The notes beneath the pieces are model-generated. The model had not been told where the DNA came from, ran no database searches, and saw only the letters and a program-made list of their open reading frames with translations. A program made the position numbers and the translations under genes. From Paraphaeosphaeria minitans (taxonomy: Eukaryota > Ascomycota > Dothideomycetes > Pleosporales > Didymosphaeriaceae): DNA of 64,000 nucleotides. Location: contig WJXW01000005.1 of assembly GCA_015832175.1 (NCBI GenBank), positions 310,001-374,000 of the forward strand, in the 5' to 3' direction. Positions 19,934 through 28,826 of the stretch are shown here, piece after piece (position 1 is the first letter of the stretch; each line of letters begins with the position of its first letter).

Positions 19934-20640
19934 TCACGCCCTCCTCTTGACGAAGCTCTCCAGATCCTCCTTGGTCGCCACGCCCAGCACAAACTTCCTC
20001 GACCCGTCCGTCACAACCGCAAAGTCCTGCTTCCCCGACCCCTCGACCCCGCCATTGAAAAAACCCTCCAACTCCTCCAGCGGCGTCTCCAAACTGATGA
20101 CCTTGTACTTTGTGCCGCGCCTCCGGAACCTCTGCATCGCCGCCTCCACCGGGTCGCTGTCCTTGACCTTGCCTTCCTTGAGGAGCTCCTGGAGGCGAGG
20201 GATGCTGATGTACCCGAGCAGCGCCCGGTTCTCCGACGTGACGGTGAGATGGGTGTAGTCGCGTTCGAGGCCCGACATGAGGGCGTGCGAGATGGGGTCT
20301 GTCGGTCGGCACGACAGCGCGGGCGGAGGCTCAAGGTCTTCTACCGTTGCCTGCAAGCGTCAGTTGCGACGTGCGAACCCAGCACCCAACCTACGCACTC
20401 CGCGATATTTGTTTGCCCATAGTGACTGGTAATCTTGGTTTGCTGTACTACTCGCAGCTGCGACAGGCGTGTCGGCAGACATGGTCACGAACTTGGAGAT
20501 GGCGTGGCGGGCTAGCTTCAATTGTTAGAAGGGATCAGACACTCGAGAAACTTCCCCGCACTAACCCGCGCACGAGCCAACGCTGAAGCCCTGGAGATCT
20601 TTACGGCGGGCAGAGTCGAAAAAGAAATCAAGGATAGCAT
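19934..20640 (-). CDS. CBS-domain protein
   Basis: Exons are 20640..20566, 20515..20399 and 20350..19934, about 202 aa. Intron 1 is 50 nt (donor GTTAGT, branch CTAAC). Intron 2 is 48 nt (donor GTGCGT, branch ACTGAC). Splicing joins ANKYRG to ATVEDLEPPPAL, a pairing I recognise from fungal single-pair CBS proteins. CBS1 includes DPISHALMSGLERDYTHLTV and LLGYISIPRLQELL. CBS2 includes YKVISLETPLEELEGFF and FAVVTDGSRKFVLGVAT. CBS pairs usually bind adenosyl ligands or regulate partner proteins. No catalytic domain is attached, so the role is unknown. The N-terminus (MLSLISFSTLPAVKISRASA) could be a weak organelle-targeting signal. Confidence 0.82.
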
Positions 20641-21024
20641 TGTATATGGGATATGAGACTGCACGTTTCTTCTACATCAAGTATGCTCCCAAGGATCCGT
20701 CTTGTGGAATGCAAAGGGAGCTTCCCCAAGATAGACAATCCACTGGTCGCTGCATGGTCAATCAGCGCTTCATGAGCGCTTGATATTCGACCGACTGGCT
20801 TTACTCGTACACCTAACCATGCTTGTTCTGGCAACTTAGCAATCGAACCTTGGACAGTTGAGTGTTTCTCCAAGCAGCAATCTGATGCGAGCCTAGAATT
20901 GGGCGGCCCAAGTAAGTATCCTGCAGGTGAGTACCGTCCGATTTGCTTCTTCTTCAATACCGACTCATCCCTTAAATAAGGCTGTGTTGCAACTTCGAGG
21001 CAATTGACCTGATTCTCGTCCAAC
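20641..21024. other. Intergenic region, CBS gene to SRRM1-like gene
   Basis: 3' region of the SRRM1-like gene and promoter of the CBS gene. A 131-codon minus-strand frame spans it but shows no domain and overlaps the CBS first exon, so I do not call it. Confidence 0.5.
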
Positions 21025-22428
21025 TCAATCCGCTCCTGGTGTCCCTGCCGGGGATTTCGAGACCCGACGGGCGGACCTGCTGCGCGATCTTGACCTCGAG
21101 GCTGCCTGTTTGCGCTTCTTCACATCAGCTCGTGGTCCAGAGTCCTCAGAAGATGAGGAACGTCTGCGACGATTCGCCTTTCGCTTAGTTTCTGGGGTAA
21201 CAGACCGTGAATCGGGTGATTGGGATTCAACACGACCTCGTCGACGACGCGGAGGGCTTCGGGACCGGGAACGCGACAGCCTGAGTGATGGTGAGCTAGA
21301 CTTGCCCTTCGGTGTACGAGATCTAGAGCGAGGCCTGCGCAACCTCTTGCTGTCGTTGCTCGGGGAGGTTACTCTGTCGCGGCTTCCGGCTCTATATCGA
21401 CGCGAAGGAGACCTCGAAGGGGAGCGGTGGGAGCGGCGAGGGGGGGACCTAGAGCGACCGGACGCGCCTCCCCTCGATCTTCGTGGTGGGCTCCTTGAGC
21501 GGCTCGAAGAGGGCGAACGGCGGCGACGGCGACGAATGGGTGACCGAGAACGCCTAAGCGAAGGAGATCGACGGCGTTCACGAGACCTGTCGCGACGTCC
21601 ACTGCCACGGCCGCGGCCGCGACCCTCTGGCACGTACACGTCTCGCTCGCGACGCGGTGGCGGAGAGCTCCTTCGTCCGCTACGTTTGTCAGTATCCGAT
21701 TGATTATGCGCGGCGTTCGTAACGTACGGAGGCGGAGACCTTCCATCGCGACGTGGACCACGCTCACCGCGATCAACACGGTCACCACGATCACCACGAT
21801 CACCGCGGAAACCTCCACGGCCGCGACCGCGCTCAGGACGGTCACGGCCACGATCGGAACCATGATCAAAGGTCCGGTCGGAACCGCGGTCGAATCGATC
21901 GTTACGGCGGAATGAATCGAGCATCTGCTCTTCTTCGCGTCGGTGCTGTTGGGCAGCTTTGGATGCCTGTATAGATGGTTAGCATCGTAGACATGACCAA
22001 CGCTGGAGTCGGCGGACCTTTTCCTGCTGAAGCTCAAGCTTCTTCGCCTCCAGCATCGCCGTCGGTACGCCCAACGGGCTTTCCTGCGCACTCAACATCA
22101 GGTTCCAGAGCTCTTTGCAAAACTTGGGGCCTTCGGCGTCGAGGAAGCCTTGAAGCTGGACTTGGAGCTCCTTGATCTTAGGCTGCATTTCACGCGTCAG
22201 CTCAAGAACATCTCTGTCTCGGTGTATGCTCACGAATTGATCTGTCTCCAGGATGTTGTAGACCATGTCCACCACGATGTCGTCCTCGGGGAGAAATTCG
22301 TTGATCTTGCCAGCAATCCATGTTTTGATCACGTCGAGGTTGACTTTCTTGGTGTCGACACGTTTGTCGAACTCGGGTGGGAATTTGGTCGCCTTCAGGA
22401 CCCTCAGCGTTGCGGCATCTAGGGTCAT
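21025..22428 (-). CDS. PWI-domain, RS-rich splicing coactivator (SRRM1/SRm160 type)
   Basis: Nuclear pre-mRNA processing factor. Exons are 22428..22018 and 21966..21025, 450 aa. The 51-nt intron (22017..21967) uses a GTCCGC donor, with GCTAAC branch point and ACAG acceptor. Residues 10-125 are a clear PWI domain: LKATKFPPEF, KVNLDVIKTWIAGKI, LQGFLDAEGPKFCKELW and EAKKLELQQEK, which binds nucleic acid. From about residue 165 onward the protein is low complexity: an RGG/RGD-type stretch (DRGDRVDRGERGPRRDG), then long Arg-Ser dipeptide tracts such as RSRSPPRR, typical of SR-related splicing factors. Antisense frames over the RS region are composition artefacts. Confidence 0.9.
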
Positions 22429-23191
22429 GGTCGCGGTACTGCCTCCAAGTGCAGTATGTCGTGATGCTGGAGGGCGCTGCGCGGGGTGGTTGCGCGTCGT
22501 GGAGGAACGAAGGAGCTCCTCTAGAGCTGCTGCACGCTAGTGAGTCCGAATCCCAGCCAATCAGATCGGCGCTTTCTCCGCCCAGCACGTCTCAGGGCGG
22601 TAGGAACGCAAACAATCGTGAGCGTGAGTGCAACAAACACCCGGGTAAGTGAGCAAGCATGTGGGGATATACCGATTCTATGGTCAAGTTCATCGCTCGG
22701 TTCAGTTTCGCCTGGCTGCAAGGGCTCCTTTTACGGGCTGTCATATGTACCATTCGTTGCAAGTGACTTATCGTAAGGGATGAGCAGAAAATCTTTCTCA
22801 CGCACACCGTATCTCAGAGATTGACTGGCTCTGATACGCCTGTTCCCAGCATAACACAGGAATATACCATTGCAGGGTCCTCGAGAGATGAGATGTGACT
22901 GCCTCACTTGAATGCCGCCTTCTAACCCTGATGAAGCGCAACTTCCATCGCAGTCGACGAGCTTGACGGCGCAAACATGATGCCGGGTAAAGCTAGCAAG
23001 ACCGACAACAGCCCTCCGTCTATGCTCTGCCCCTCTCACCAAATCTACCTCCTTCGCCCCAGCTGCTGCTTGCCGTGCCGTCTTATCCCATCCTTACCAC
23101 CGCATACTACTTGCGTCCCCTCTTTCCTTCTCACTGGCACACTGAGCTCGGCTGGGCCACGCTCTTTCACCGTCCTTCGCGCCATCACGCC
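22429..23191. other. Divergent promoter region, SRRM1-like and Pro-Glu-rich genes
   Basis: 760 bp between divergently transcribed genes. No gene or repeat is recognised. A pyrimidine-rich stretch precedes the Pro-Glu-rich gene start. Confidence 0.45.
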
Positions 23192-24411
23192 ATGTCTGAT
23201 GTCGAGGACCCGTCGTCCCCTGCCGTCATAGAAATAGCACAGCCAGCGGATCCAACACCTACCAATGAGGAACCACCCGTCCCTCCACCGCCGACTCCAG
23301 CAGCGGAGGAACCGCCGCAGCTAAGTATGTCGTTACATTTATACGTTGACGCAAGCTGACTTTGTCAGTACTTCCAGAGGACACCATGGTCATCACGACG
23401 GAAGACGGCAAGCCGGTCAAGGCCATCGTGACTGGATCGGCTGACGAAGGAGTCGCGGCCGTCGAAGCTATTCTCAAGCCCGAGCCCCAGCCGGAACCTT
23501 CTCAACCGGAAGAGGAGCCTCCGAAGGAGCCTGAAAAGGAGCCTGAACCTGGATCCGAGCCCGAGAAAGAGCCCGAACCTGAGCCTCCCGTTGAAGAGGG
23601 ACCGGGACCGGAACCTCCAGCTGAAGAGAAAGCTAAGGAGCTCCAGCCTGAGCCCTCTCCTGCGAAGGAAGAGCCGCCTTTCGAGCCTCCGGTCGAGAGG
23701 ATAGCTGATCCCGAACCAGAGCCTGAGCCTGAGAAGGAAACGGGGCCAGGATTGGAGCCGAAAAAAGAGGCTGAGCCTGAGCCAGAACCAGAAAAAGAGC
23801 CTGAGCCTGACGAGCCGCCTCCTGCAGAGGAAAAGGTCGAAGAAGAGCCTCCCCAGGAAGATTCAGCTCCTGAGCCTGTTGAAGAGAAGGTTGAGGAAGA
23901 ACCCAAGCCAGAGCCCGAGCCCGCTGTCGATGTGAACCCGCCCGTCGAAGAGCCCGTCGAGGAAGAAGCTCAGCCGGAACCGGAGGCTCCTGCCGAAGAG
24001 GAGAAGCCCATAGAGCTACCACCGACCGTCGAAAGCAAAGCGGAGGAACCCCAACCCGAATCTGAGCCAGGAAAAGAACCAGAGCCTGCTGTTGAGGAAA
24101 AGAAGGAAGATCCGCCCGCAGAAGAGGCAAAAGAAGAAGAGCCTGTTATCGAAGCAGTTGGGGAAACGAAGGCTGAGGAGCCACCGCCGGCAGAGGAACC
24201 AAAGGCGGAAGAAAAGAAAGAACCTGCACCGGCGCCTGCGCCTCTCAAGCGCAAGAAGAGAGATGCTGTGCGGGCCAAAGCTGTCCCCAAGTTCCCCATC
24301 AAGCTCCTCGCGGGCAAGGACATTGGAGCTGCAGCAGTTTTCCTAATAAAGGAGAAGGCCAAGGGTGCCGATATCAAGCCGCAGCTAGATGTGCTGATGA
24401 AAGGTGGTTGA
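23192..24411 (+). CDS. Pro/Glu-repeat protein of unknown function
   Basis: Exons are 23192..23324 and 23369..24411, 391 aa, with a 44-nt intron (GTATGT...GTCAG). Residues 1-80 are ordinary in composition (ILPEDTMVITTEDGKPVKAI). Residues 95-335 are imperfect repeats built from EPEPEKEPEP, PPAEE and PVEEE units with very few other residues. That gives a stiff, highly acidic linker like those in Pro-Glu-rich periplasmic or cytoskeletal proteins. The last 55 residues are basic and folded-looking (LKRKKRDAVRAKAVPKFPIK, LLAGKDIGAAAVFLIKEKA), ending LDVLMKGG. No membrane segment or signal peptide is visible. The acidic rod plus basic end suggests a spacer or binding scaffold, which is inference only. 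Confidence 0.8.
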
Positions 24412-24812
24412 AGGGTCGTGGCTAATCCTAGATCATCGTGTACGAAGTATTCCTTTCCTACTTTATTTGTTCGCTTTTCTTTCTCGTCTTTGAGTAGACA
24501 GTCTTGGATCGTAACAGCTCAGTGGTATCCTTCTCCTAGCAATGCATGCCCTCGTTCTGCCATTGCGCTCGTTCCTCGACGCCTAGCCCCCTTCGAACAA
24601 GATGACAAAACCACAACCCTAGATCCCAGCGCATCCTGCTCAGCTGTCCCGACGTTTTGTTCTTGGCGTATGGCCCCCGTCGGTCTAACCTTAAGATGTC
24701 CTGATCCCCTTGCTCCTCAAGAAATCGGGCATCGGCACAATACCCATCGTGTCCTTCCGAACCGCAACCCCCTCGGGTCTCGGTCTCGGTCTCTGCTCGC
24801 GACGGTCTCTGC
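24412..24812. other. Convergent 3' region
   Basis: Between the Pro-Glu-rich gene (+) and the small gene (-). On the minus strand at 24692-24790 there is a protein-like stretch reading KDTMGIVPMPDFLRSKGIR. It could be a last exon of the small gene, but I found no splice pair joining them in phase. Confidence 0.35.
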
Positions 24813-25106
24813 TCACGACGTTATCCCCCCGACGGCGCGCTCCACGCTCGTCCGCGCTTCGGCTAGTCCTGCGGCGAGCTCACCTCGTCGATGCGCTTCC
24901 TTGACGGCGTGGTGTAGGGCTACGAGTTCGGTGGCGCGGGTGATGTCGGTGTCTGGGGTGTCGTTGGGGGGTTGGGCGGCGGTGGAATTGGAGGTCGAGG
25001 TCGAAGTGGTAGAGCGTGCGGAAACGAGGGCTAGGGCGGCGGCGGGGTCGGTCAGGCCGAGCGAGACGAGGTCGGAGAGGAGGTGGGCGAGTTGTAGGTC
25101 TTGCAT
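24813..25106 (-). CDS. Small hypothetical helical protein
   Basis: 97 aa from the ATG at 25106 (MQDLQLAHLLSDLVSLGL). The frame extends upstream to 25250, but only through a pentanucleotide microsatellite that would encode repetitive HDTR, so the later start is preferred. Leu/Ala-rich helices flank a Ser/Thr-rich loop, followed by ITRATELVALHHAVKEAHRR and a GLAEARTSVERAVGG end. It looks like a small soluble helical protein. I do not recognise it. The true 3' end may include another exon (see the neighbouring interval). Confidence 0.5.
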   Translation of the reverse strand: MQDLQLAHLLSDLVSLGLTDPAAALALVSARSTTSTSTSNSTAAQPPNDTPDTDITRATELVALHHAVKEAHRRGELAAGLAEARTSVERAVGGITS

Positions 25107-25547
25107 TTTTAGGTTGTGGCGTGTGTTTGGGTTGGGTTGTGTCGTGTCGTGTCGTGTCCTGTCGTGTCGTGTCCTGTCGTGTCGTGGCGTGTCGTGTCGT
25201 GTCGTGGCGTGTCGTGGCGTGTCGTCGACTGAGTGTTTGATGGTGGACAATCCGGTGGGAAGTGTAGGCAGGTAGATGGGATGATGTGGGAGGTGGATCT
25301 AGGTACCTAGCTACCTCTAAGGCCGACCTCGGCACGGCAGGGGTTCCGACGCGCGACTCTGCAAGTACCTACCTACCTACATCGGGAGCGCGACCGTCCG
25401 TACGTACGCGACTTCTCTTCAATAGATACCTAATCGAATCGCTCAATCGTTTTCTGCGTCGGTATCTACCTATATTATCCTTTTCGCTTTCACGTTGGTC
25501 ACGTTTGCATACCTATACCGGGGTACAGTATCAAAGAGATTGAGAAA
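25107..25547. other. Divergent promoter with TACCTACC motifs
   Basis: Promoter region between the small gene (-) and the FAHD1-type gene (+). Contains the GTCGT microsatellite, a CTAGGTACCTAGCTACC block (25299-25315), TACCTACCTACCTAC near 25366-25380, and further TATCTACCTA near 25461. Confidence 0.6.
25136..25226. repeat. GTCGT pentanucleotide microsatellite
   Basis: About 18 units of GTGTC/GTCGT with occasional C or G substitutions (GTCCT, GGCGT). It lies directly upstream of the small minus-strand gene, 30 bp from its chosen ATG. Confidence 0.9.
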
Positions 25548-26740
25548 ATGGCGGCGAGTATACAGGCCGTTAAGGCGGGGTGTCGGAAGGTACGTTTGTT
25601 TGTTTGGTTGCCATGTGTGTGTATGTGTGTGTATGTGTGTGTGTGTGTGTGGTTTTAAAGGGATGGGGCATTGGGTGTTGACACAGGGGAAGAGCGTGGG
25701 TGCTGTGAGGAGCGCCTGGAGATGTTGTGCGCGAGAGGGCACGCTGTGTGTGTTCGGATGGGGAACCTCGCGTTCGACGTCGTCGACTTGCCCAAGGAAA
25801 GCAATGCGTCTTCGATCGCTGACTCTCTCTGCCTCAGGTCATGTGCATAGGGCGGAACTATGCGTAAGCCCCCCTCCTCCCTTCCATCGCCCTTGACAAG
25901 AAAGAAAAGAAGGGAAAAAAAGAGATGGAAAAAAAGGGAAATAAAAGAACATGGAAATAACACAACCCTCCAGCGACCACATCACGGAGCTCAACAGCGC
26001 GCGCCCCAAGCAGCCCTTCTTCTTCCTCAAGCCCCCCTCCTCGATCCTGCTCCCGGGCGCAGGGCCCGTCCTCCGCCCCCGCGGCGTGACCATGCACTAC
26101 GAAGTCGAGCTCGGGCTGGTCATGGGCAAGACGGTGCGGGATCTGGATCCCGAAGACACGCAGGGGGCCATGGACGCGATTGCAGGTACGTTTTTTCGAC
26201 TTGTACAACTACCATGTGTGCTTTCTACTTTTTGCTTTCAAATCTCGTGATTGCAAATATGATGTGCAAATATATATCAGGCCGGCGAGCCCCAACTGAC
26301 ATGGTCTTCCAGGCTACCTTCTCGCCATCGACATGACCGCCCGCAACGTGCAGGACGAAGCAAAGAAAAAGGGCCTCCCCTGGTCCATTGCCAAGGGCTT
26401 CGACACCTTCATGCCCGTGTCGAACCTCATTGCCAAGTCGCGGATTCCCAACCCGCAGAACGCGCACATTTGGCTGTCTGTGAACAACGAGGTCAAGCAG
26501 TCTGACAACACGGAGCTGATGCTTTTCCGGATCCCGCGGCAGTTGAGCGACATTAGTCGCGTGATGACGCTTGAGGCGGGTGATATCATTCTGACGGGGA
26601 CGCCGAAGGGGGTGGGGCCCGTGAAGACGGGGGATGTCATGAGGGCGGGGGTGAAGGTTGATGGAAAGGATATTGAGGAGGCGAGCCTTGAGGTGCCGGT
26701 AGCTGATCGGGAGGGTCCGTATGAGTTTAAAGAGACGTAG
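25548..26740 (+). CDS. FAH-family hydrolase (FAHD1-type acylpyruvase/oxaloacetate decarboxylase)
   Basis: Exons are 25548..25589, 25838..25863, 25974..26185 and 26313..26740, 235 aa. Joining restores AGCRK-VMCIGRNYA-DHITELN and AIAG-YLLAIDMTARNVQDE, as in FAHD1. Metal ligands are visible: the E-x-E pair in HYEVELGLVMGK and the Asp in AIDMTARN. The later landmarks KKKGLPWSIAKGFDTF and LEAGDIILTGTPKGVGPV are also present. FAHD1 enzymes cleave acylpyruvates and decarboxylate oxaloacetate, usually in mitochondria. The short N-terminus (MAASIQAVKAGCRK) is only weakly presequence-like. Intron 1 is 248 nt and contains a TG microsatellite. Tail-to-tail with the coiled-coil gene, 85 bp apart. Confidence 0.92.
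25613..25651. repeat. TG-rich microsatellite inside intron 1 of the FAHD1-type gene
   Basis: (TG)n interrupted by TATG, about 39 bp, near the 5' end of the 248-nt first intron. Confidence 0.9.
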
Positions 26741-26825
26741 GATCTATGGGGAAGCTGACGATAAGAATATAGCAAGCATAGCTGCGTGGTTCCTAACTTG
26801 ATGTGTGGTCGTGCTTACTACGTGT

Positions 26826-28298
26826 TCAATCGTCTGGAACAGGAGGCAGCCGACGTGGTTTCGTCTTCAATCCCTTTAAAATTTTGGAGGTGCTGCCATA
26901 GACTGGACCCGCCGTCTTTTGTGGCTGCTGAGTCTGGTCCCATCCGAGCTCATAGAACGTGGCATTGGCTGACCTTCGACGACTCCTGCGGGCTGGCTGG
27001 GACGGCTGCTGTTGCTTCTCCCGTGATTTGCCTTGGTCTTTTTGGGCCTGATTGACTTGTTGTCGTGAAGAAGACGCCACGTGAGGCTCTTTGGCAGGTC
27101 TCGGGGTTGACATCGGGGATCCTGGCCTTTTCTTGGTTGTACTGACTGGTAGCCTGACTATCTTGGTCGATGCTGCTGGTCTCTTTCCTGGATTGGCGAC
27201 AATTGGTGGCTGCACCTTCGGCTGCTTTTCTGACCTAGACTGGGCCATTGTTTGGGGGATTAACAGATTCTTCGGTAGGAATCTTGCTTGCATTCTCGAC
27301 TGTGGCTTCGGGTGTGTCTTTGGCTGGGCTTTCTGCTGATCCTTTGGCTTAGGCTCTATCGGCTTCTTTCTCGGACTTGCGTGCGAGGGTGGCGCATGTG
27401 GAAAGGTCGGTGAAATAAAAGGAACGAACGGGGTATCCAGGTCAAGATCTTCAATGTCCCCGGTTGGTGCACTGGTCTGCGTAGTGCCCTGCGTCTCTGT
27501 CTCTTGGAGTGCTTGCTGCTCCTTTGACGGATGACTTCGTGCTATCTGGTGCAGGGCTTGAGGTCGGACAAGGATCCAATTCCCATGACTATCGGCAGAT
27601 TTGTTCGTGACTGCGTCCACGTCTGTTGGCCTTGGGTCCATGTCAGGACTCCTCGGCACTTGCATATACGGTTGTTGGACTTCCGCAGTCCTCCTGGCTG
27701 CTGTCAAACTCGCCACTTCTGTCCGCAGTGCTTGCAAGTCGCCATTGCATTTCTTCACAAACTCTTCTTGCATGTTCCGAATGTGTGCTGCCTCGCGTGA
27801 CCTCTGGAGCTCCAGCGTGTCCAGTCGAGCTTCAAGACTCTCCATCTCATGAACGTGTTTACGACCCACACTGTTCTTCAAGCCCTGGATCTCCCGCTCA
27901 GCACTCTCAACACGCGGGCCCAACGTGAACAGGTCTGCGATGCTATCATTAAGCTCTCGATACGACGACATGAGCTTCTGCACTCTCTCCTGCGTTTTCC
28001 GAGACTCTCCCAAATCCTTGTCCATGTCGACGAGGCGCTTGTGCACAACGCTCATAAACTCCTGCTGTTTTACCTCCAACTGGTCGACACCGTGCTTGAT
28101 GAGGTCGACTTCTCCTGCCATGTTGGTACATGTCGTTGCCGCTTCTTCTGCTACCTGGATACGCCTTTCTTGGTCGGTGAACTTCGCTTCGAGGGCGTTC
28201 ATTCGGCGGAGAAGCGTGGCATTATGCCCCTGTAGCTCGTGTCGCCAAAGTAGATCGGTCGGGGAAATTGGCCCCGTCGGGCGTGCAGGTGAGGGCAT
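26826..28298 (-). CDS. Hypothetical coiled-coil protein with basic disordered tail
   Basis: Single exon, 490 aa, no recognised domain. Residues 15-205 form a long coiled coil rich in heptads (LLRRMNALEAKF, VEKQ-like and ESLEARLDTLELQRSREAA segments). The C-terminal 280 residues are disordered, Pro/Lys/Gln-rich and strongly basic (KKPIEPKPKDQQKAQPKTHP, RPAKEPHVASSSRQQVNQAQ), ending KTKPRRLPPVPDD. The coiled-coil head with a basic tail could bind nucleic acid or cytoskeleton, but this is inference. It resembles the 688-aa gene at 1804-3870 in general architecture only. I see no clear shared motif. Confidence 0.65.
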   Translation of the reverse strand: MPSPARPTGPISPTDLLWRHELQGHNATLLRRMNALEAKFTDQERRIQVAEEAATTCTNMAGEVDLIKHGVDQLEVKQQEFMSVVHKRLVDMDKDLGESRKTQERVQKLMSSYRELNDSIADLFTLGPRVESAEREIQGLKNSVGRKHVHEMESLEARLDTLELQRSREAAHIRNMQEEFVKKCNGDLQALRTEVASLTAARRTAEVQQPYMQVPRSPDMDPRPTDVDAVTNKSADSHGNWILVRPQALHQIARSHPSKEQQALQETETQGTTQTSAPTGDIEDLDLDTPFVPFISPTFPHAPPSHASPRKKPIEPKPKDQQKAQPKTHPKPQSRMQARFLPKNLLIPQTMAQSRSEKQPKVQPPIVANPGKRPAASTKIVRLPVSTTKKRPGSPMSTPRPAKEPHVASSSRQQVNQAQKDQGKSREKQQQPSQPARRSRRRSANATFYELGWDQTQQPQKTAGPVYGSTSKILKGLKTKPRRLPPVPDD

Positions 28299-28826
28299 GT
28301 CTCGACTTCCGTTTGAGCGCGATGCAGCTCACGGCTGCTCTCGGAGGATTCGGTAGTGTGCGAATTTGGGATCTATGGTGTTGCAACTGTTGTAGGGAGA
28401 AGGCCGGACTTCAAAGCACCATATCTCGAGGAATTCAGACCGTCCATGTCGAGGTATGTGTGAGTGGGTAAGAAGTTTTCAAGCGGAGAACTGCGGGGTC
28501 ACATGGTCAAAGAAGGTGCGGTTGTCGTGCTTGCCATCGGTGCAGTTCGCCCCTTCCTCACGCCAGACGCATGGACCGAGAAGCCGCACGCATCCTTTCA
28601 TGTACGCATCCTTTCATGTACGCATCCTTTCATGTACGCATCCTTTCATGTACGCATCCTTTCATGTACGCATCCTTTCATGTACGCATCCTTTCATGTA
28701 CGCATCCTTTCATGTACGCATCTCATACCTGAAAAGCAATCAACAGAACGTTTTAAGAAAGCACAAAGCGGAGAGCGAATGAGAGTTCACGTGATTCTTA
28801 TTGCTTTACCTACTACGGGGCCTGTG
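28299..28826. other. Intergenic region with 16-bp repeat
   Basis: Promoter of the coiled-coil gene and 3' region of the Smr gene. Apart from the 16-bp array I see no feature. Confidence 0.5.
28589..28722. repeat. 16-bp minisatellite (CGCATCCTTTCATGTA)n
   Basis: About 8.4 nearly perfect 16-bp units. Because 16 is not a multiple of three and the unit has no stop, long frames run through it on the plus strand. These are repeat artefacts, not genes. Confidence 0.95.

Noticed and set aside
20628..21023. 131-codon minus-strand frame next to the SRRM1-like gene
   Set aside because: No domain features, and it overlaps the first exon of the CBS-domain gene. More likely 3' region.
23502..24377. Long Ser/Gly-rich minus-strand frames
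   Set aside because: Mirror image of the Pro-Glu repeat codons on the plus strand, a pure composition artefact.
25107..25250. N-terminal extension of the small minus-strand protein through the microsatellite
   Set aside because: It would encode only HDTR-type repeats from the GTCGT array. The ATG at 25106 starts a sensible helix.
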